NCBI GenBank assembly: GCA_020736575.1
Contig: JAGPYM010000005.1
Location: forward strand, 2,046,001-2,110,000
DNA length: 64,000 bases
Direction: 5' to 3'
Origin: Thelonectria olida
Taxonomy: Eukaryota > Ascomycota > Sordariomycetes > Hypocreales > Nectriaceae
In this document: piece by piece, positions 1-11,380 of the stretch
Numbering within the stretch: the stretch's first letter is position 1
Layout of the letters: each line of letters opens with the position of its first letter
The notes under the pieces: model-generated
Databases searched by the model: none
Told to the model about the DNA's origin: nothing
What the model saw: only the letters and a program-made list of their open reading frames with translations
Translations under genes and position numbers: made by a program

Positions 1-733
1 GAGGTCCGGCGCCGATGTTCTGGCTATCAACCATGGAGAAGATGACCATCTGCAGAATGGTGCTGGCCACGAATTCGGAAAAGAACATGCCCGTTCGAGT
101 CATAAACTCTGCTGGGTAAGTGCAGAAGACACCAGCAGTCGAATTCTCGAGGCCGACAGTTCGGATACCCGGGCCACCCTCATACATGTCGAAGGCGGAC
201 TTGTAGTTTGCATAGACAATGGCAGCTCCAGCCATGGCTCCGAGGAGTTGGCCAAAGAAGTAAACGGGGAACTTCCTCCATGGAAGACCGCGGTAGAGGC
301 AGTTGGCCAAAGTCACAGCCGGGTTGAGATGGCCTCCGGACTTGCCGCCAACGTAGACTCCAAACATGACTCCAATGCTATCGAGAGTCAGCATATTTGA
401 TACAATTGAATTAGTAGGGGGTAAAACTCACCCCCATCCCCAAGAAATGCTCTGGTAGTCTCCCTTGGTACCTCTGCTGAGCACAACTTGGGCCACGACT
501 CCATCACCAAACAAGATCAGAGTCATGGTCCCCAGGAACTCTGAGAAGAAGTCCATGCAGTAATCGCGAGCCCGGCTCCAGGCCAGCTGCTGCTCAGCCG
601 GGGCAGGGGGCACGGACTCGCTGGAGAGCTCGTCATGTTCAATCGCTTTGGAACTCATCTCGATGTTGCGAACGCGGGTGGACTTGTCAATAGACGACTC
701 GGACATTGAATCTTGGACAGGAGAGATTGGCAT
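1..733 (-). CDS. Aquaglyceroporin (MIP family), partial at left edge
   Basis: Membrane channel for glycerol and water. Two exons are visible on the minus strand, 733-432 and 377-1, joined across an intron at 431-378 (GTGAGT donor, GATAG acceptor). The N-terminal tail is hydrophilic (about 60 residues, Ser/Glu-rich) and presumably cytoplasmic. It is followed by a first membrane helix (FFSEFLGTMTLILFG) and, after the intron, by the first pore motif in the form HLNPAVT. The family has a second NPA-type motif, which would lie beyond the window edge, so the gene is incomplete here. It is divergent from glycerol kinase across about 1.1 kb, which suggests joint control of glycerol uptake and phosphorylation. 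The start at 733 is the first Met of the frame; Met at 703 is an alternative. Confidence 0.93.
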
Positions 734-1844
734 TGAGATGATCGAAGGTGGCGTGGTTGTTTGACTTCAAGGGGAACAGGGAAGATTTTATGTTCCCGGC
801 GTGGGCGAGTTTAACGAAGCCGTCCCCGCAAAGTGTTGCAACGACATTGAGGGGCCGTGATCAAGACAGGGTAAATTACTACGAATCTGGACGTTACTAT
901 CGATTCCCCCGTCATCTATCGCTGACGGACGCCCAGACGCCCTCGCCCAGGCTGCCCGGGCCTCGCCCCCCAGACCGGATCTGGGCTAGAGTACGACGAT
1001 AATCCTGTGAGGCAAATTCCAGCCATACCCCAACCGCATCGAACGATACAAGGGGTTGGAAGAGACCCTCGGGGGAGGCTCGTACGCTTGATGCATTCTC
1101 GGTGTGCGGGACCGAATGGAAGACACGGAATCTTCGGTGGATCGAAGGGTCACCGGGGGGGGGTAAGAGAGAATGTTCCAAGAAGATTGAGAATCGGCCC
1201 CGAGACGAAAACCCGAGACGGACAACCCACCCCCGAGCCCCCGGATTTCTCCAGGCGAGGAGCATCCAAGCGTCGCGGAGAAACGGATGTAGGGCCAAAA
1301 CGGTAGGAGTCCACGTGGGAAACGAGGAGCGAGGCGTTCCTGTGTGTGAGCGAGCGTGCATTTATCCGGCTAGACGGTTGCAAACTAACAGCAGCACGAA
1401 CCGTAAGCAACGAATGCAACTCGGGGTTGGCATCCCGAAGGAAGAGAAGTCTGGACTTGGTCGAGATTTTTTGTGTCCGTCACATGGACGCAGAAACCTC
1501 CACTAAGGTAAAAAAGACGCGGCTCCCAGGGGGCCGGGTCTCAGACATGACTTGCGGACTAGGCAGGGTAGCATCATCCCCACAATCCGGGGATCATGGA
1601 TGGGGTACGGAGGAGCGTCTTGGTGGCAGCTGGGGTCGACGCTCCGGATTGCACCCCGCGGAGGGCAGCTCTTTAGCCGACGGACCTGGGGAGAGCTCTT
1701 TCACATGGAGGATACAAATATTTGAGGGTCCAATTGCTTCTTGACCTCACTATCACCTCATTTTCCCCTCCTCTCCTCTCAAGTCGTCTCTTTGCTGCAA
1801 TTATTCACATCTTCCTCAATCTTACAATCTTACAATCTTGCACA
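734..1844. promoter_or_regulatory. Shared divergent promoter of aquaglyceroporin and glycerol kinase
   Basis: This is 1.1 kb without a convincing gene. The small frames on both strands lack family features and overlap each other. GC-rich stretches with G runs (around 1150-1165 and 1530-1545) precede a TATA-like ATACAAATATTTG near 1712. Just before the kinase ATG the leader has an 8-base tandem repeat (CAATCTTA twice plus CAATCTTG, 1817-1840). The placement suggests one regulatory region serving both genes; no specific operator was identified. Confidence 0.6.
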
Positions 1845-3528
1845 ATGCCTTCTGCCAACGGGACTACGCACCTTGCCTTCGTCGGCGCCATTGACCAGGG
1901 CACGACCAGCTCGCGCTTCCTGATCTTTGATTCCACGGGTCAGGTCGTTGCGGCGCATCAGCTCGAATTCAAGCAGATTTATCCTCAGCCTGGGTAAGTT
2001 GCAGGCCTCATTGCGCCCCGTTACGTATTCAATGGCTTACAGTTCGTTTCCAGTTGGCACGAGCATGATCCCGAGGAGCTCATCTCGTCGGTTGAAACGT
2101 GCATTGACGGTGCGGTCGAGGAGTTTGAAAACCAAGGCCACTCGCGCGAGCAGATCAAGGCCGTCGGCATCACAAACCAGCGAGAAACGACCGTAGTCTG
2201 GGACAAGACCACCGGCAAGGCCCTGCACAACGCCATTGTCTGGACCGACACCCGATCCAAAGACCTCGTCCGCCGTCTGAAGCACAGACTCGGAGCCAGC
2301 GAGCTTACATCCCGATGCGGTCTCCCCCTTTCCACATACCCCTCCGTCAGCAAGCTTCTATGGCTGTTGGAGAACATCCCCGAGGTCAAGGACGCCTACG
2401 AGCGAGGCGTTTTGGCTTTCGGCACTGTCGACTCTTGGTTGGCGTATAAGCTGAACGGCGGACCGGGGCGCGACGTCTACGTCTCGGATCCCACCAATGC
2501 CTCAAGAACCATGTTCATGAACTTGGAGACGCTCGATTATGATGAGGACCTCATTGACTGGTTCCGTTTGGATCGCAGCAAGATCACGCTCCCCAAGATC
2601 GTGCGGTCTTCGGACAACAAGGCATACGGCTCGCTGGTGAGCACCGCGCTCAAGGGCACCAAGATCACCGGCTGCTTGGGCGACCAATCTGCTGCGCTTG
2701 TGGGACAGAAGGGCTTCACGGCCGGCCTGGCAAAGAACACGTACGGCACGGGATGCTTCTTGCTGTACAACATCGGGAGCAAGCCCGCCATCTCGACCCA
2801 CGGCCTCTTGACCACTGTCGCCTTCGACTTTGGCGAGGGTCGCACCATGTACGCTCTCGAGGGTAGCATCGCCGTGGCCGGCTCCAGCGTCAAGTTCCTC
2901 GTGGACAACTTTGGCTTCATCGAGACGTCGTCCAAGCTCAGCGCCCTCGCCGAGACGGTCGAGGACAACGGTGGGTGCACCTTCGTCACGGCCTTTAGCG
3001 GCCTCTTTGCCCCCTACTGGATTGACGATGCTCGGGGCACCATCTTCGGCATCACGGCTTACACCCAGCGAGGACACATTGCGCGCGCGACGCTCGAGGC
3101 CACATGCTTCCAGACCAAGGCCATCCTCAACGCCATGGAAAAGGACAGCGGCCACGCTTTAACTGAGCTCGCCGTGGACGGCGGCATGTGCAATTCAGAT
3201 CTCATCATGCAGGTACGTTTATCTCGGGGTGGAACCCTGAACCCTCCCGAGCCGCAGTTGTTCGCTTGAAGCTAACCATACGTCTTAGACCCAATCCGAT
3301 CTCATTGGCATCCCTGTTGGGCGCCCTGCCATGCGCGAGACAACGGCCCTTGGCGCCGCTATCGCTGCGGGCTTCGCCGTGGGGGTCTGGAAGGACTTTG
3401 ATGACCTGAAGCATGTGAACACTGAGGGCCGGACGACGTTCAAGCCGAGCATCACGAGCGAGGAGGCGACGCAGCGCTTTGGGCAATGGGAGAAGGCGGT
3501 CCAGATGAGCAGGGGATGGTCGAGCTAA
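1845..3528 (+). CDS. Glycerol kinase (FGGY family)
   Basis: Phosphorylates glycerol to glycerol 3-phosphate with ATP in the cytosol. Exons are 1845-1993, 2054-3212 and 3289-3528, giving 515 residues, the usual length for the family. The N-terminal FGGY phosphate loop is present ([12 protein letters not shown]), as are the TNQRET segment, the substrate region IVWTDTRS, and the C-terminal [21 protein letters not shown] block that is split by the second intron. Every exon junction keeps frame. The gene is head-to-head with the aquaglyceroporin, so uptake and trapping of glycerol are paired. No disabling change was seen. Confidence 0.96.
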
Positions 3529-4475
3529 GGGGGGTGTTCTTTTCTTCCAGCGCGGTTCTTTTGTGTTAGCACGTCTTTTACTGTACTAGTTAGTCCTGTC
3601 ATCCCATCCCTCCTCCGGGTGGACTCTCTTAGGTTGAGTCTGTCTCGATGAGTTTATCCCGTGGATCTTATCACACACCATAAATCAATAGTCCGCCATC
3701 CAGTTTTGTGTTTTTCGCCTCATCACCTCGCAGCCGTCTCCTTCTTCCCCGTCGATTCCGAGACAAGCCGTGACCGAGGGATTAATTAGCTATTGATTTG
3801 TCTGCTTCGTACGGTGCCCGCACTACTCCGTATTACGTATAGCCGCATGCCCGCGCCAGTTTGCGGCCGGGACTCGCCGGTCCTCGCTGACTGAGAGCTG
3901 ACCCTTGGCCTGCCCCCCCGGGTCTAGGTCCATGCCTCGCTGGTAGGGCTTACCATGCGAAAGGATTTTAACCGGGGATAACCAGTGGAGAAATAGGCAG
4001 CTGATGTTTTTACCTGCCCGTTGTATCCGTAGTCTTCGGTGCACCGATGCCACCTCGCATTGCTCGCCCAGCCCCTTTTGACTCGTGCTGAATCGAATCG
4101 AGACTGGTACGCGGCGAGGCCAAGCACCGCACGTTTCGAAGGAAGCTTTCCCCCTTCGGCAGCCGTTGGTGCAGAAAGTTCCATGCAAGGAACACCGCCT
4201 CAAACCACTCTCGTCCCGGTCAAGCAACCGGCTCCGGGCGACGCACACCGAGGCGTTTGCACATCTTGATTTCATCACCATCTCAGATACTCGCTACTCC
4301 GTAACTCAGTCCCCAGATTTCCCCACAACCGAGGATAATCTTTCCCTCGTCTCCCCAAGCTTCTGTGCTAAGTCCCTTTATTTTATCTTATTTTTTGGAG
4401 AACTCTGGGCCTGTCATTGATACATAATCCATCCGTCTCCATATCAATAGCACCACGGTCTCTCCATCGTTCGAG
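3529..4475. other. Intergenic region, no gene seen
   Basis: Terminator of glycerol kinase and promoter of the Zn2Cys6 gene. AT-richer stretches occur near 3660-3800 and 4370-4450. The overlapping small frames on both strands (3823-4420) have no recognisable features and look like chance. Confidence 0.5.
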
Positions 4476-6965
4476 ATGTGGAGCAGGACAGAGCCGTCTC
4501 CTGGTAATGCAGCTTCGGTACCAATGGCCGAGGAAGAGGTCAATTCGACATTCAGTCACGACGACGCCTCCAGCGGCGAGGATGTCGTCGGCACCACCAC
4601 CGGGTCAGGGTCAGCGAGCGCGCCGAGGAAGCGAAGGCGGGAGAGATATCAGAAGACTTCGTGAGAATCCCGGTCGCCCGGTGCCCGTTGCGCATCCTGT
4701 GAACTGACAATTTGCAAGGTGTGAGCTGTGCAAGGCGCGCAAGGTGAAGTGCGATCGGGCCGAACCAGCCTGTTCGTGGTGCGCGCGGCACAATCGGACC
4801 TGTGTGTATGTCGAGAGACAAAAGATAGGCAACCGCGCCGGCATTAATCTTGAGCTCGAGGCCAAGGTCAATCGCATCGATGCGCTGTTGCAGGCTCTTG
4901 GCCGTCGGGTTGAGGCACATATTTCCCATGACCACGCCGTGGCCGCGCAACAACTGTCACCGTCCATCAGCACCATAAGCTCGACCCAAGTGGACAACTA
5001 TCAGCAGAACGAAAGTCGGCTTAACAACCTGTCGAGGGCTACGCCAACCTCCCAGGCCAGACCACAAGTGTTTCCAAGCCCTGACTGGCAACAGACAGAC
5101 AATGGCCAGGCACGACAACCCCAGCCCCAGGGTGACCAAGCATCTGCTCAATCGCAGATGAATATCATGCACAACGACTCTTCCGGCTTCTCCAACACGA
5201 ACCAAGATGTCACGGCGTCGCATCACCTCCTGTCGTTACGATCGTCGAACCCAGACCTCCCGCCTCAGTACATGCTCTACACCCTCGTCGACCTCTACTT
5301 CAAACACTGCAACACCTGGAGTCCCATCCTTGACCGGAAGACAACCTTTGAAAACTTGTTTGGTCCAGAAACCCTCGAGGAATCCGATGAAATACTGCTG
5401 TACGCCATCATTGCGACAACGCTGAGGTTCTCCAAAGACCCCCGGCTCCCGCCAGAGATGAAGGCGCATTATCACAGAGTGTGTCGTCACCGAGTCCAGA
5501 TCTATGCAATGGAACACATTAGCATACCTGCACTAAGGGCCTTGGTCATTGTGACTCTTGACGAGCTGGGAACCTCCAACGGGCCCCGTGGGTGGAATCT
5601 TCTCTCGCTTCTGGCCCAGAATGTGAGGCAGCTCGACCTGTATAAGGAAACCAGCGTCTACCTCAAGGCCGAAGCCCAGGAAACGCCACACACGGGCTCC
5701 ATTCGAAGAGTCGCCAACAGCGAGCCGTCGTCTTGGATCGAGGACGAGGGACGTCGACGTCTTTGCTGGGTTGTCTATCTGCTCGATCGATACGCCACCG
5801 TCGCCACGACGACCTTCAACTTCATGCTCGACGACATGAAGATGAAGAGGGTTCTCCCATGCTCCTATGATTTGTTCTCCAGGAACGTACCAGTCGAGAC
5901 ATCGCCGTCTAGTTCACACACCGGTCAGCAAGATCCCATGGAGTACATCATCACCAAGCCGGAGAACCTCGGCAGCTTCTCCTACCACTGCGTAATCACC
6001 CGCATCCTCAGCAAAGTGCACAACTTTCTCAGAAACCCCGTCGACATCACCTCCTCGGCAGACATGGCCAGCTGGCGCAACACATACCGGTCGCTGGACG
6101 GCGCCCTGAACGACTGGCTGCAAAACCTGCCCAGCGAGTACAGCAAGATCTCAGCCCTCTGCCACTCGGACCCTGCGAGCCGCGTGGCAAATTGGTTCAT
6201 GCTTCATAGCGCCTATGTGACCACCGTCGTTCGACTGCATTCGTCTGCCGCATATCCTGCCGTTCGATCCCATATCTTCGTCCCCTCACATTACGCCATG
6301 CAAAAGTGCTTGTCGGCGGTAAAGAGCCTTGGTGATATCGCCCAGGATGTGCTTGAGGCGAACGGCCTGGATCTCCTTGGTCCGCCATTCGCATTCTCTC
6401 TGTGGGTGGCGGCCAGGCTGCTATTAGTTCATGCCTCGACGACGGGGTCCCTCGATCCAAGGATTGCCTTCTTCATCGATACTCTCCGTCACGTTGGCCA
6501 GCATTGGGAAGTAGCAAACAACTACGCCAAGATCCTGGATCGCCAGGTGCAAAGAGAGCGACAAGGAGTAATGAGCTTTTCCTCTATGAGAAGGTCGGTC
6601 TCTATGTGAAACTCGTCGTGAGCCATATCATGCTAACACCAGCTAGGAGCGCCTACGATCTAGTAACCCTGACATCGACCACCCGACGATCTGGCCTGGA
6701 GCAGACATCGACGCAGGTCACGTCACTCAGCGAGCTAGACAACATTGACGTCTTTGACTTCTTCAACTACCCCAAGGTTGTGAAATCGGTCTCTACAGCT
6801 TCCAGCGGGCAGATTAATACACTGCAGACACCAACACCATCGCAACCACAGCCAACGCCACAGAGCCAGTCTCCGAACGAACTCAACAACGCGGACGCAG
6901 CGAGGATGAACGGCGTTTTGAACCTCGAGCCCGACTGGCTAGGATTCAGCACATCATTCAATTGA
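4476..6965 (+). CDS. Zn(II)2Cys6 transcription factor with fungal-specific TF domain
   Basis: Nuclear regulator, target unknown. Exons are 4476-4660, 4719-6593 and 6647-6965 (792 residues), with a good TGCTAAC branch site in the last intron. The binuclear zinc cluster is split by intron 1: Cys63, Cys66, Cys73, Cys80, Cys83 and Cys90. A basic run (RKRRRERYQK) lies just before it and a short coiled linker follows. Gln/Ser-rich sequence spans about residues 130-220. The middle carries the fungal_trans block with the typical LCWVVYLLDRY stretch. The C-terminus is Gln/Pro/Thr-rich and probably an activation region. Met at 4527 is an alternative start. I do not recognise an ortholog. Confidence 0.92.
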
Positions 6966-7359
6966 TACATAAATAACATGTCAGGGCAGATGAATCTTCT
7001 CTTGATGTCGGGGACACGCAAGTCGATCCACTTTCTGCCGTCCATCAACCAAATGAACGGCCCGCGAGTGATGACGAGGCCCTAGTCGACCAACCAAGAG
7101 ACGGCTGGAGCAAGGGGCAACGGGGCCTGGGTATACGTAACATCACGAGAGCGTGCGTAAGACAATGGATGGGAACGACGCTGCGAATCTGAAATAAAAC
7201 CAGTCTGGCGCCCGCTGCGCTTCTGACTGTTTTGCTGCTTTTCCTCCCCATCTCATCTTCGTCTGTCGTTATTGATCTGCTAGCGTTTGTGCCACTGTCT
7301 GGTTGAATTGTCCAAAGCATCGCTCGATCATTGTCAAGAGACCAATCTCAATCGCCAAC
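6966..7359. other. Intergenic region
   Basis: About 390 bases holding the 3' end of the regulator and the promoter of the small wall protein; a pyrimidine-rich leader (TTTTCCTCCCCATCTCATCTT, near 7238) precedes its ATG. No gene is seen. Confidence 0.5.
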
Positions 7360-7929
7360 ATGAAGTTCTCTGCCGCCACCCTCGTCTCCTTCTTTGCTGT
7401 CGCCGCCCAGGTACGTCGCATGTTCACCTTTACCCGCTTTTGATCGCCTTGATCAGCGCGTCCATGACGAAGCGAGGACTAACACGAACGACTCATGCAG
7501 GCCAGCTCCTCGTACACCTATGCCGACGCCTCTGAACACAACGCCGCCACATCTGCCCTCGCCGCTGCCAACAGCCAGTACAGCAAGGTGGCCGCCCAGC
7601 TCTCCAGCATCGCCGCCACCATCGAGGTAGCCACTGCTACCGCCGTTGCCACTGCCGCGCAGACTACCCTCGTTTCCAGCAAGGTCACCAGCGCCGCCGT
7701 GTCTGCTGCTGCTAGTAGCGGCTCAGCCTCTGCTTCGGCCTCTGGGTCCGCTGCCTCGGCTGAGAGCTCTGACAGCGACTCGACTGCCACTGGCACCGAG
7801 ACGGACACCGCTGCTTCTGCTTCTGCTTCCGCCACCAGCACTGAGAGCGACGGCGCCGGCTCCATGCCCACTGCCGCAGTGGCTATGGGCGCTCTCATGG
7901 GCGGTGCCGCTGTTCTGCTCAACCTGTGA
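7360..7929 (+). CDS. Small Ala/Ser-rich secreted, probably GPI-anchored wall protein
   Basis: Exons are 7360-7410 and 7501-7929 (159 residues). The first exon encodes a signal peptide (MKFSAATLVSFFAVAAQ) and the intron falls at about its cleavage site. The mature part has a short helical segment (AATSALAAANSQYSKVAAQ) and then long Ala/Ser/Thr runs suited to O-glycosylation. The C-terminus is a hydrophobic tail (VAMGALMGGAAVLLNL) after small residues, as in GPI attachment signals. Role inferred: cell-wall mannoprotein. The opposite-strand frame over the same region is a codon-bias shadow. Confidence 0.85.
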
Positions 7930-8963
7930 ATCGCGTGCTTGAATGATGCCAGGATCGTCGATATTGTTCAATGCAGAGGATACGCGTACACTTCCGTGCA
8001 GATATTGGATTGCGGAGTCTGTGGCGCAAGAGATGCAAGGGTTTATCTATAATAATATGTAATTATCGAGGAGTCAAAATGGAATAAAAAAATTGAAAAT
8101 TGGGGGGATTCGTTTAGGTACATTTTTGTTAGTGAGCTGATGTCGAGGATACCTTCCAATGAATGAATGCATGGAGTCTCTCCAATTGTGCGTGTGTTAA
8201 CTAGACGGTCAGATCACTCAATTCAGTGTGGCGTCTATTTATCTTCTTCAACTTTATTAGACTACAAGTTCTGGACGCAAGTGTAGCTTCTCCGTTCTCT
8301 AATGCCAGTAATCATAATATCTTGACTGGCTTCTATGGTTGTGCTTCAGCGTTGGTTACCCTAAAGCTACAAAAGCTTAACAAAGGCTTGGGAAAATCGG
8401 TGAGGAGTTAATACAAGTTACCTGGGACTCCTGTCAAGACTTTCCCTGACGAAAAGAGCCAATTACATAAGTCATTAGGTTCCCCGCGTTACTGTAGAGT
8501 AAAGATCTACACTCTGCGCGTGAAAGTAAGAAGTTTACGTGCGCGCACTCAAAGTCGACCCGCCACGGACACAAGGAGCTACTACTCACACAACGACACG
8601 CCTTCTAAGTAGTTTCCCAGGAGAGGCGCTTGATCAACGTCTTGATTGAGTTCCGTTACGAACAAAGTCCTCAATTGATTGTGTGTTTCGTTGCATCGTA
8701 GGAGCTCACAGTTCGTACCTCGTAGATATGCTAAATCGAACACATGGCTGCTTAGGCAATGGGTGATAACTCCTTACTCCACATGCCTGGAGCCTTTCGT
8801 CCGCTTACTCAGCCACTAATAAACGAACTAGTCAAATCCTTTTGTGCACCTGAGAAAAAGGCGGAGCTGCTAACCTCGTCAATGCGGCCTTAGACCCGGC
8901 TTTACCGACTTGCCTACCTACCTATGTAGTCTTAGTTGCCAGACTCAGCTCTTGTCGCCAGAA
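7930..8963. other. Intergenic region, AT-rich, no gene seen
   Basis: Just over 1 kb. It opens with AT-rich sequence that probably includes the polyadenylation region (8050-8120). Only one short frame is present (8226-8411), with nothing recognisable. Confidence 0.5.
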
Positions 8964-11243
8964 ATGCCCGAAGCACTGGAATTATGCTTCTTGCGTGGCG
9001 CCGCTATCGACGGATGCAGTATACACCATTTTTGAGGACTGGAGGACCCTTGCATTCCCGGTTTTGGGATGCGACTACAGTTTACAGATGCCATTCCCAT
9101 CGACAAGTCTAAGAATGTCGATATCTCCAACTCAGCTATCGACGAGACCTGGGTCAAGATTTACCTCTCGAAATCAAATTTTGATACAAACTATCCCCCA
9201 GAACCACCCATAATACCACAACCAATCTGGGGATTTCCGGTTCATGATCGAATACTGGCATCTTCTCTGCGCGACGAACAGCCATTTCAGAACCCAAAAT
9301 GGCATACAGGCCCTTTTCGATCTCTGTAGATCGCAGCCACACCAGCTCGGCGTCATGGAATGGGGCCACAGTTACGGTGGCCTCGTCAACTACCATGTTC
9401 ATCCCAAGGAGCTGTTTCCAGGGGAAGAGGAGCAGCCACGAGCATGGGGGGAAATGGGGTTAACAGGCGGTACTGACAGAAGCGATCCAATGGAAATACC
9501 TCATTTAGACCAACGTGTTGTAGACAAGAACTTGGAGGAAAGCCACAATACTGGCCAAGAACCCATGTCCATCACTGCTACCATCAATGACCCCTTTGGC
9601 CTGCTGCCACCTGAGCTCCTCATTGACATTCTTGTCCGCTCACAATCGACCGACGTGGCCAATTTGTGACTAGCCTCTAAATTCATAGCCAATATTGGAC
9701 TTCCAGACAAATTCTGGTCGGCGAGATTCTGGCCTGGCCGGGAATTCGAGCACCTCTTCGAGTTAACACATGGGCAGACCGCGCATAGGCGATGGAGGTC
9801 GATTTATGATCGGGTCCGGACCTCAAAGTCCCTCCCAGCCATGGTCAACAGGAAGCGCGTCTGGGCCTTGTCCTCCCGATTGAGCGACTTGGTTGCGATG
9901 AGGTTGGAGTCTCGGGTCTGCCACGGATCCCTTTGCAGGTCCGTCTTCAATCCACTCGCGGCAGATGATGATCGGACATGGCTCACGGCACACTCTGTGC
10001 TTTACCCCGCGACTGAGTATTTCACTAGTGGTTCAAGATCACTATATGATACAGTGATCACGGTTGAAGGGCTCACATCTACGGCCTGGGCATCACTTGT
10101 GAACATTAACGACAAAAACTACGTTTCTGGTCTCCGGCTCGTCCAACCTAACGGAGACACCGTGCAGCTTAGATATCGTCATCCTCAACATGAAGTCGCT
10201 TTTTCTTGGGATAACAGTCTGGAACTGTGGAATCAATTTGTAGGGTTCCAGGTGGCAGCCGAGGCCCGGGGTATTCGTGGACTTTGCCTGCTATCTGCCG
10301 GAGGAACGCGATATTGCTAGGTTGGAGACTACTTGGATGTCCCCAGGGAATCCATCACTTGGACCCATGTTGAAGCTGCCAAGGGAGGATTTGACGTGAG
10401 GATTGCCGACTTCAACTTTGACGCAGGTATGCTCACGACAAAGTAGGCTTTAAAGATGGTATATCTGTCTATTCATGGTCCTGACCTAGACGAGATAACA
10501 CAGGATAGACAGGACCGAAATGCTGATTTAGGAGAGTCTGCACTATGGTACCCCGGGATACCAGATCCTTCCCTACAATTTTTGGGTGTGACACACCAGA
10601 GCCTTTTACGCTGGGTCAGAGACATGCCCTACTCAATGTGCTTATTTGGCGGGAGACGACGGGGAGCTACTACTCCAACATCTTACCGACATTAATGTTT
10701 GGATTGTTGACCGAACCGACGAGGATTACGGTGTTCACACCAATATCTGGGCTATGGAGCTTTGCTTCAACGGACCTACAGTTGATTCCTAATCAATGAC
10801 TTTTGGTCAAGTTCCAGGCCCAGACATTTCTCAAGCGCCAATACCATCACGTCTCGCTTGACTCTCGCAACGGGGAGAGGATTACTGGCGCTGACAGCTG
10901 GTATGATGACCCTGAAACGGTTTTCGCCATAACTGTGAGTATATATTAATCGATCATGTCGCTGTGGGACCGACTTCCTAACTCCCCTCAAGTTGCATAC
11001 CAGCTACGGCAGATGTATACAGATCCCGCCAGACATTTCGCCTATTGTTGACCAGACGAAAGTCTTTGTCGAGGAATTGCGGCTTATGGAAGCAACTATA
11101 GTTGGATGCTTCTCGGTGCTGGTAAGTTGATTTTCGTCCGTTTGAGCCTATGAACCTGGTTAACCTTTGACTCTCAGAAACACCACAAGATTTTCCAAAA
11201 TATCGGCGTGGCATGCATCCCATCATCTAACCCTGGAATGTAG
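8964..11243 (+). pseudogene. Decayed F-box protein gene
   Basis: Protein-like sequence runs through several frames. It starts near 8964, meets TGA at about 9033, shifts frame near 9245, and enters an F-box-like core (DPFGLLPPELLIDILVRSQS, about 9588-9647). TGA at 9667-9669 follows, probably replacing Trp since the next residues read LASKFIANIGLPDKFW. Further breaks are TAG at 10318-10320 and near 10444, more frame changes around 10550-10700, and TAA near 10790 within a conserved-looking stretch. Two introns near the 3' end still have good signals (donors near 10935 and 11122, the latter with acceptor near 11179), and the last exon ends cleanly at TAG 11241-11243. Six or more lesions make a working protein unlikely. 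F-box proteins act as substrate adaptors of SCF ubiquitin ligases. Confidence 0.75.
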
Positions 11244-11380
11244 AACTTGAAACTTGTATGCATAGGCAGTTATAGGATTTCTTTCGCGACTCATACATGT
11301 TACGAATACATCTGGACCTCAGCTGAATTCAGCGGCTATCGCTTGGTATATCATATTCTTATCGTGTCGTCATCTTCTAT

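Noticed and set aside
2459..2465. CGGACCG inside glycerol kinase
   Set aside because: Lies in coding sequence (GGPGRD) and is expected by chance; not counted as a regulatory site.
2502..3155. 217-codon minus-strand frame
   Set aside because: Antisense to the well-supported second exon of glycerol kinase; composition shows codon-bias shadowing and no family motif.
7518..7922. Ala/Glu-rich minus-strand frame
   Set aside because: Mirror image of the Ala/Ser-rich wall protein on the plus strand, which has a signal peptide, intron and GPI-like tail.
4476..7929. Including the first Zn2Cys6 regulator in the catabolic cluster
   Set aside because: It is more than 25 kb away, with unrelated genes and a pseudogene between, and has no CGGWCCG site upstream.
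8964..11243. RIP as cause of the F-box gene decay
   Set aside because: Several lesions are frame changes and at least one stop is outside the preferred CpA context; without a paralog to compare, RIP is not supported.
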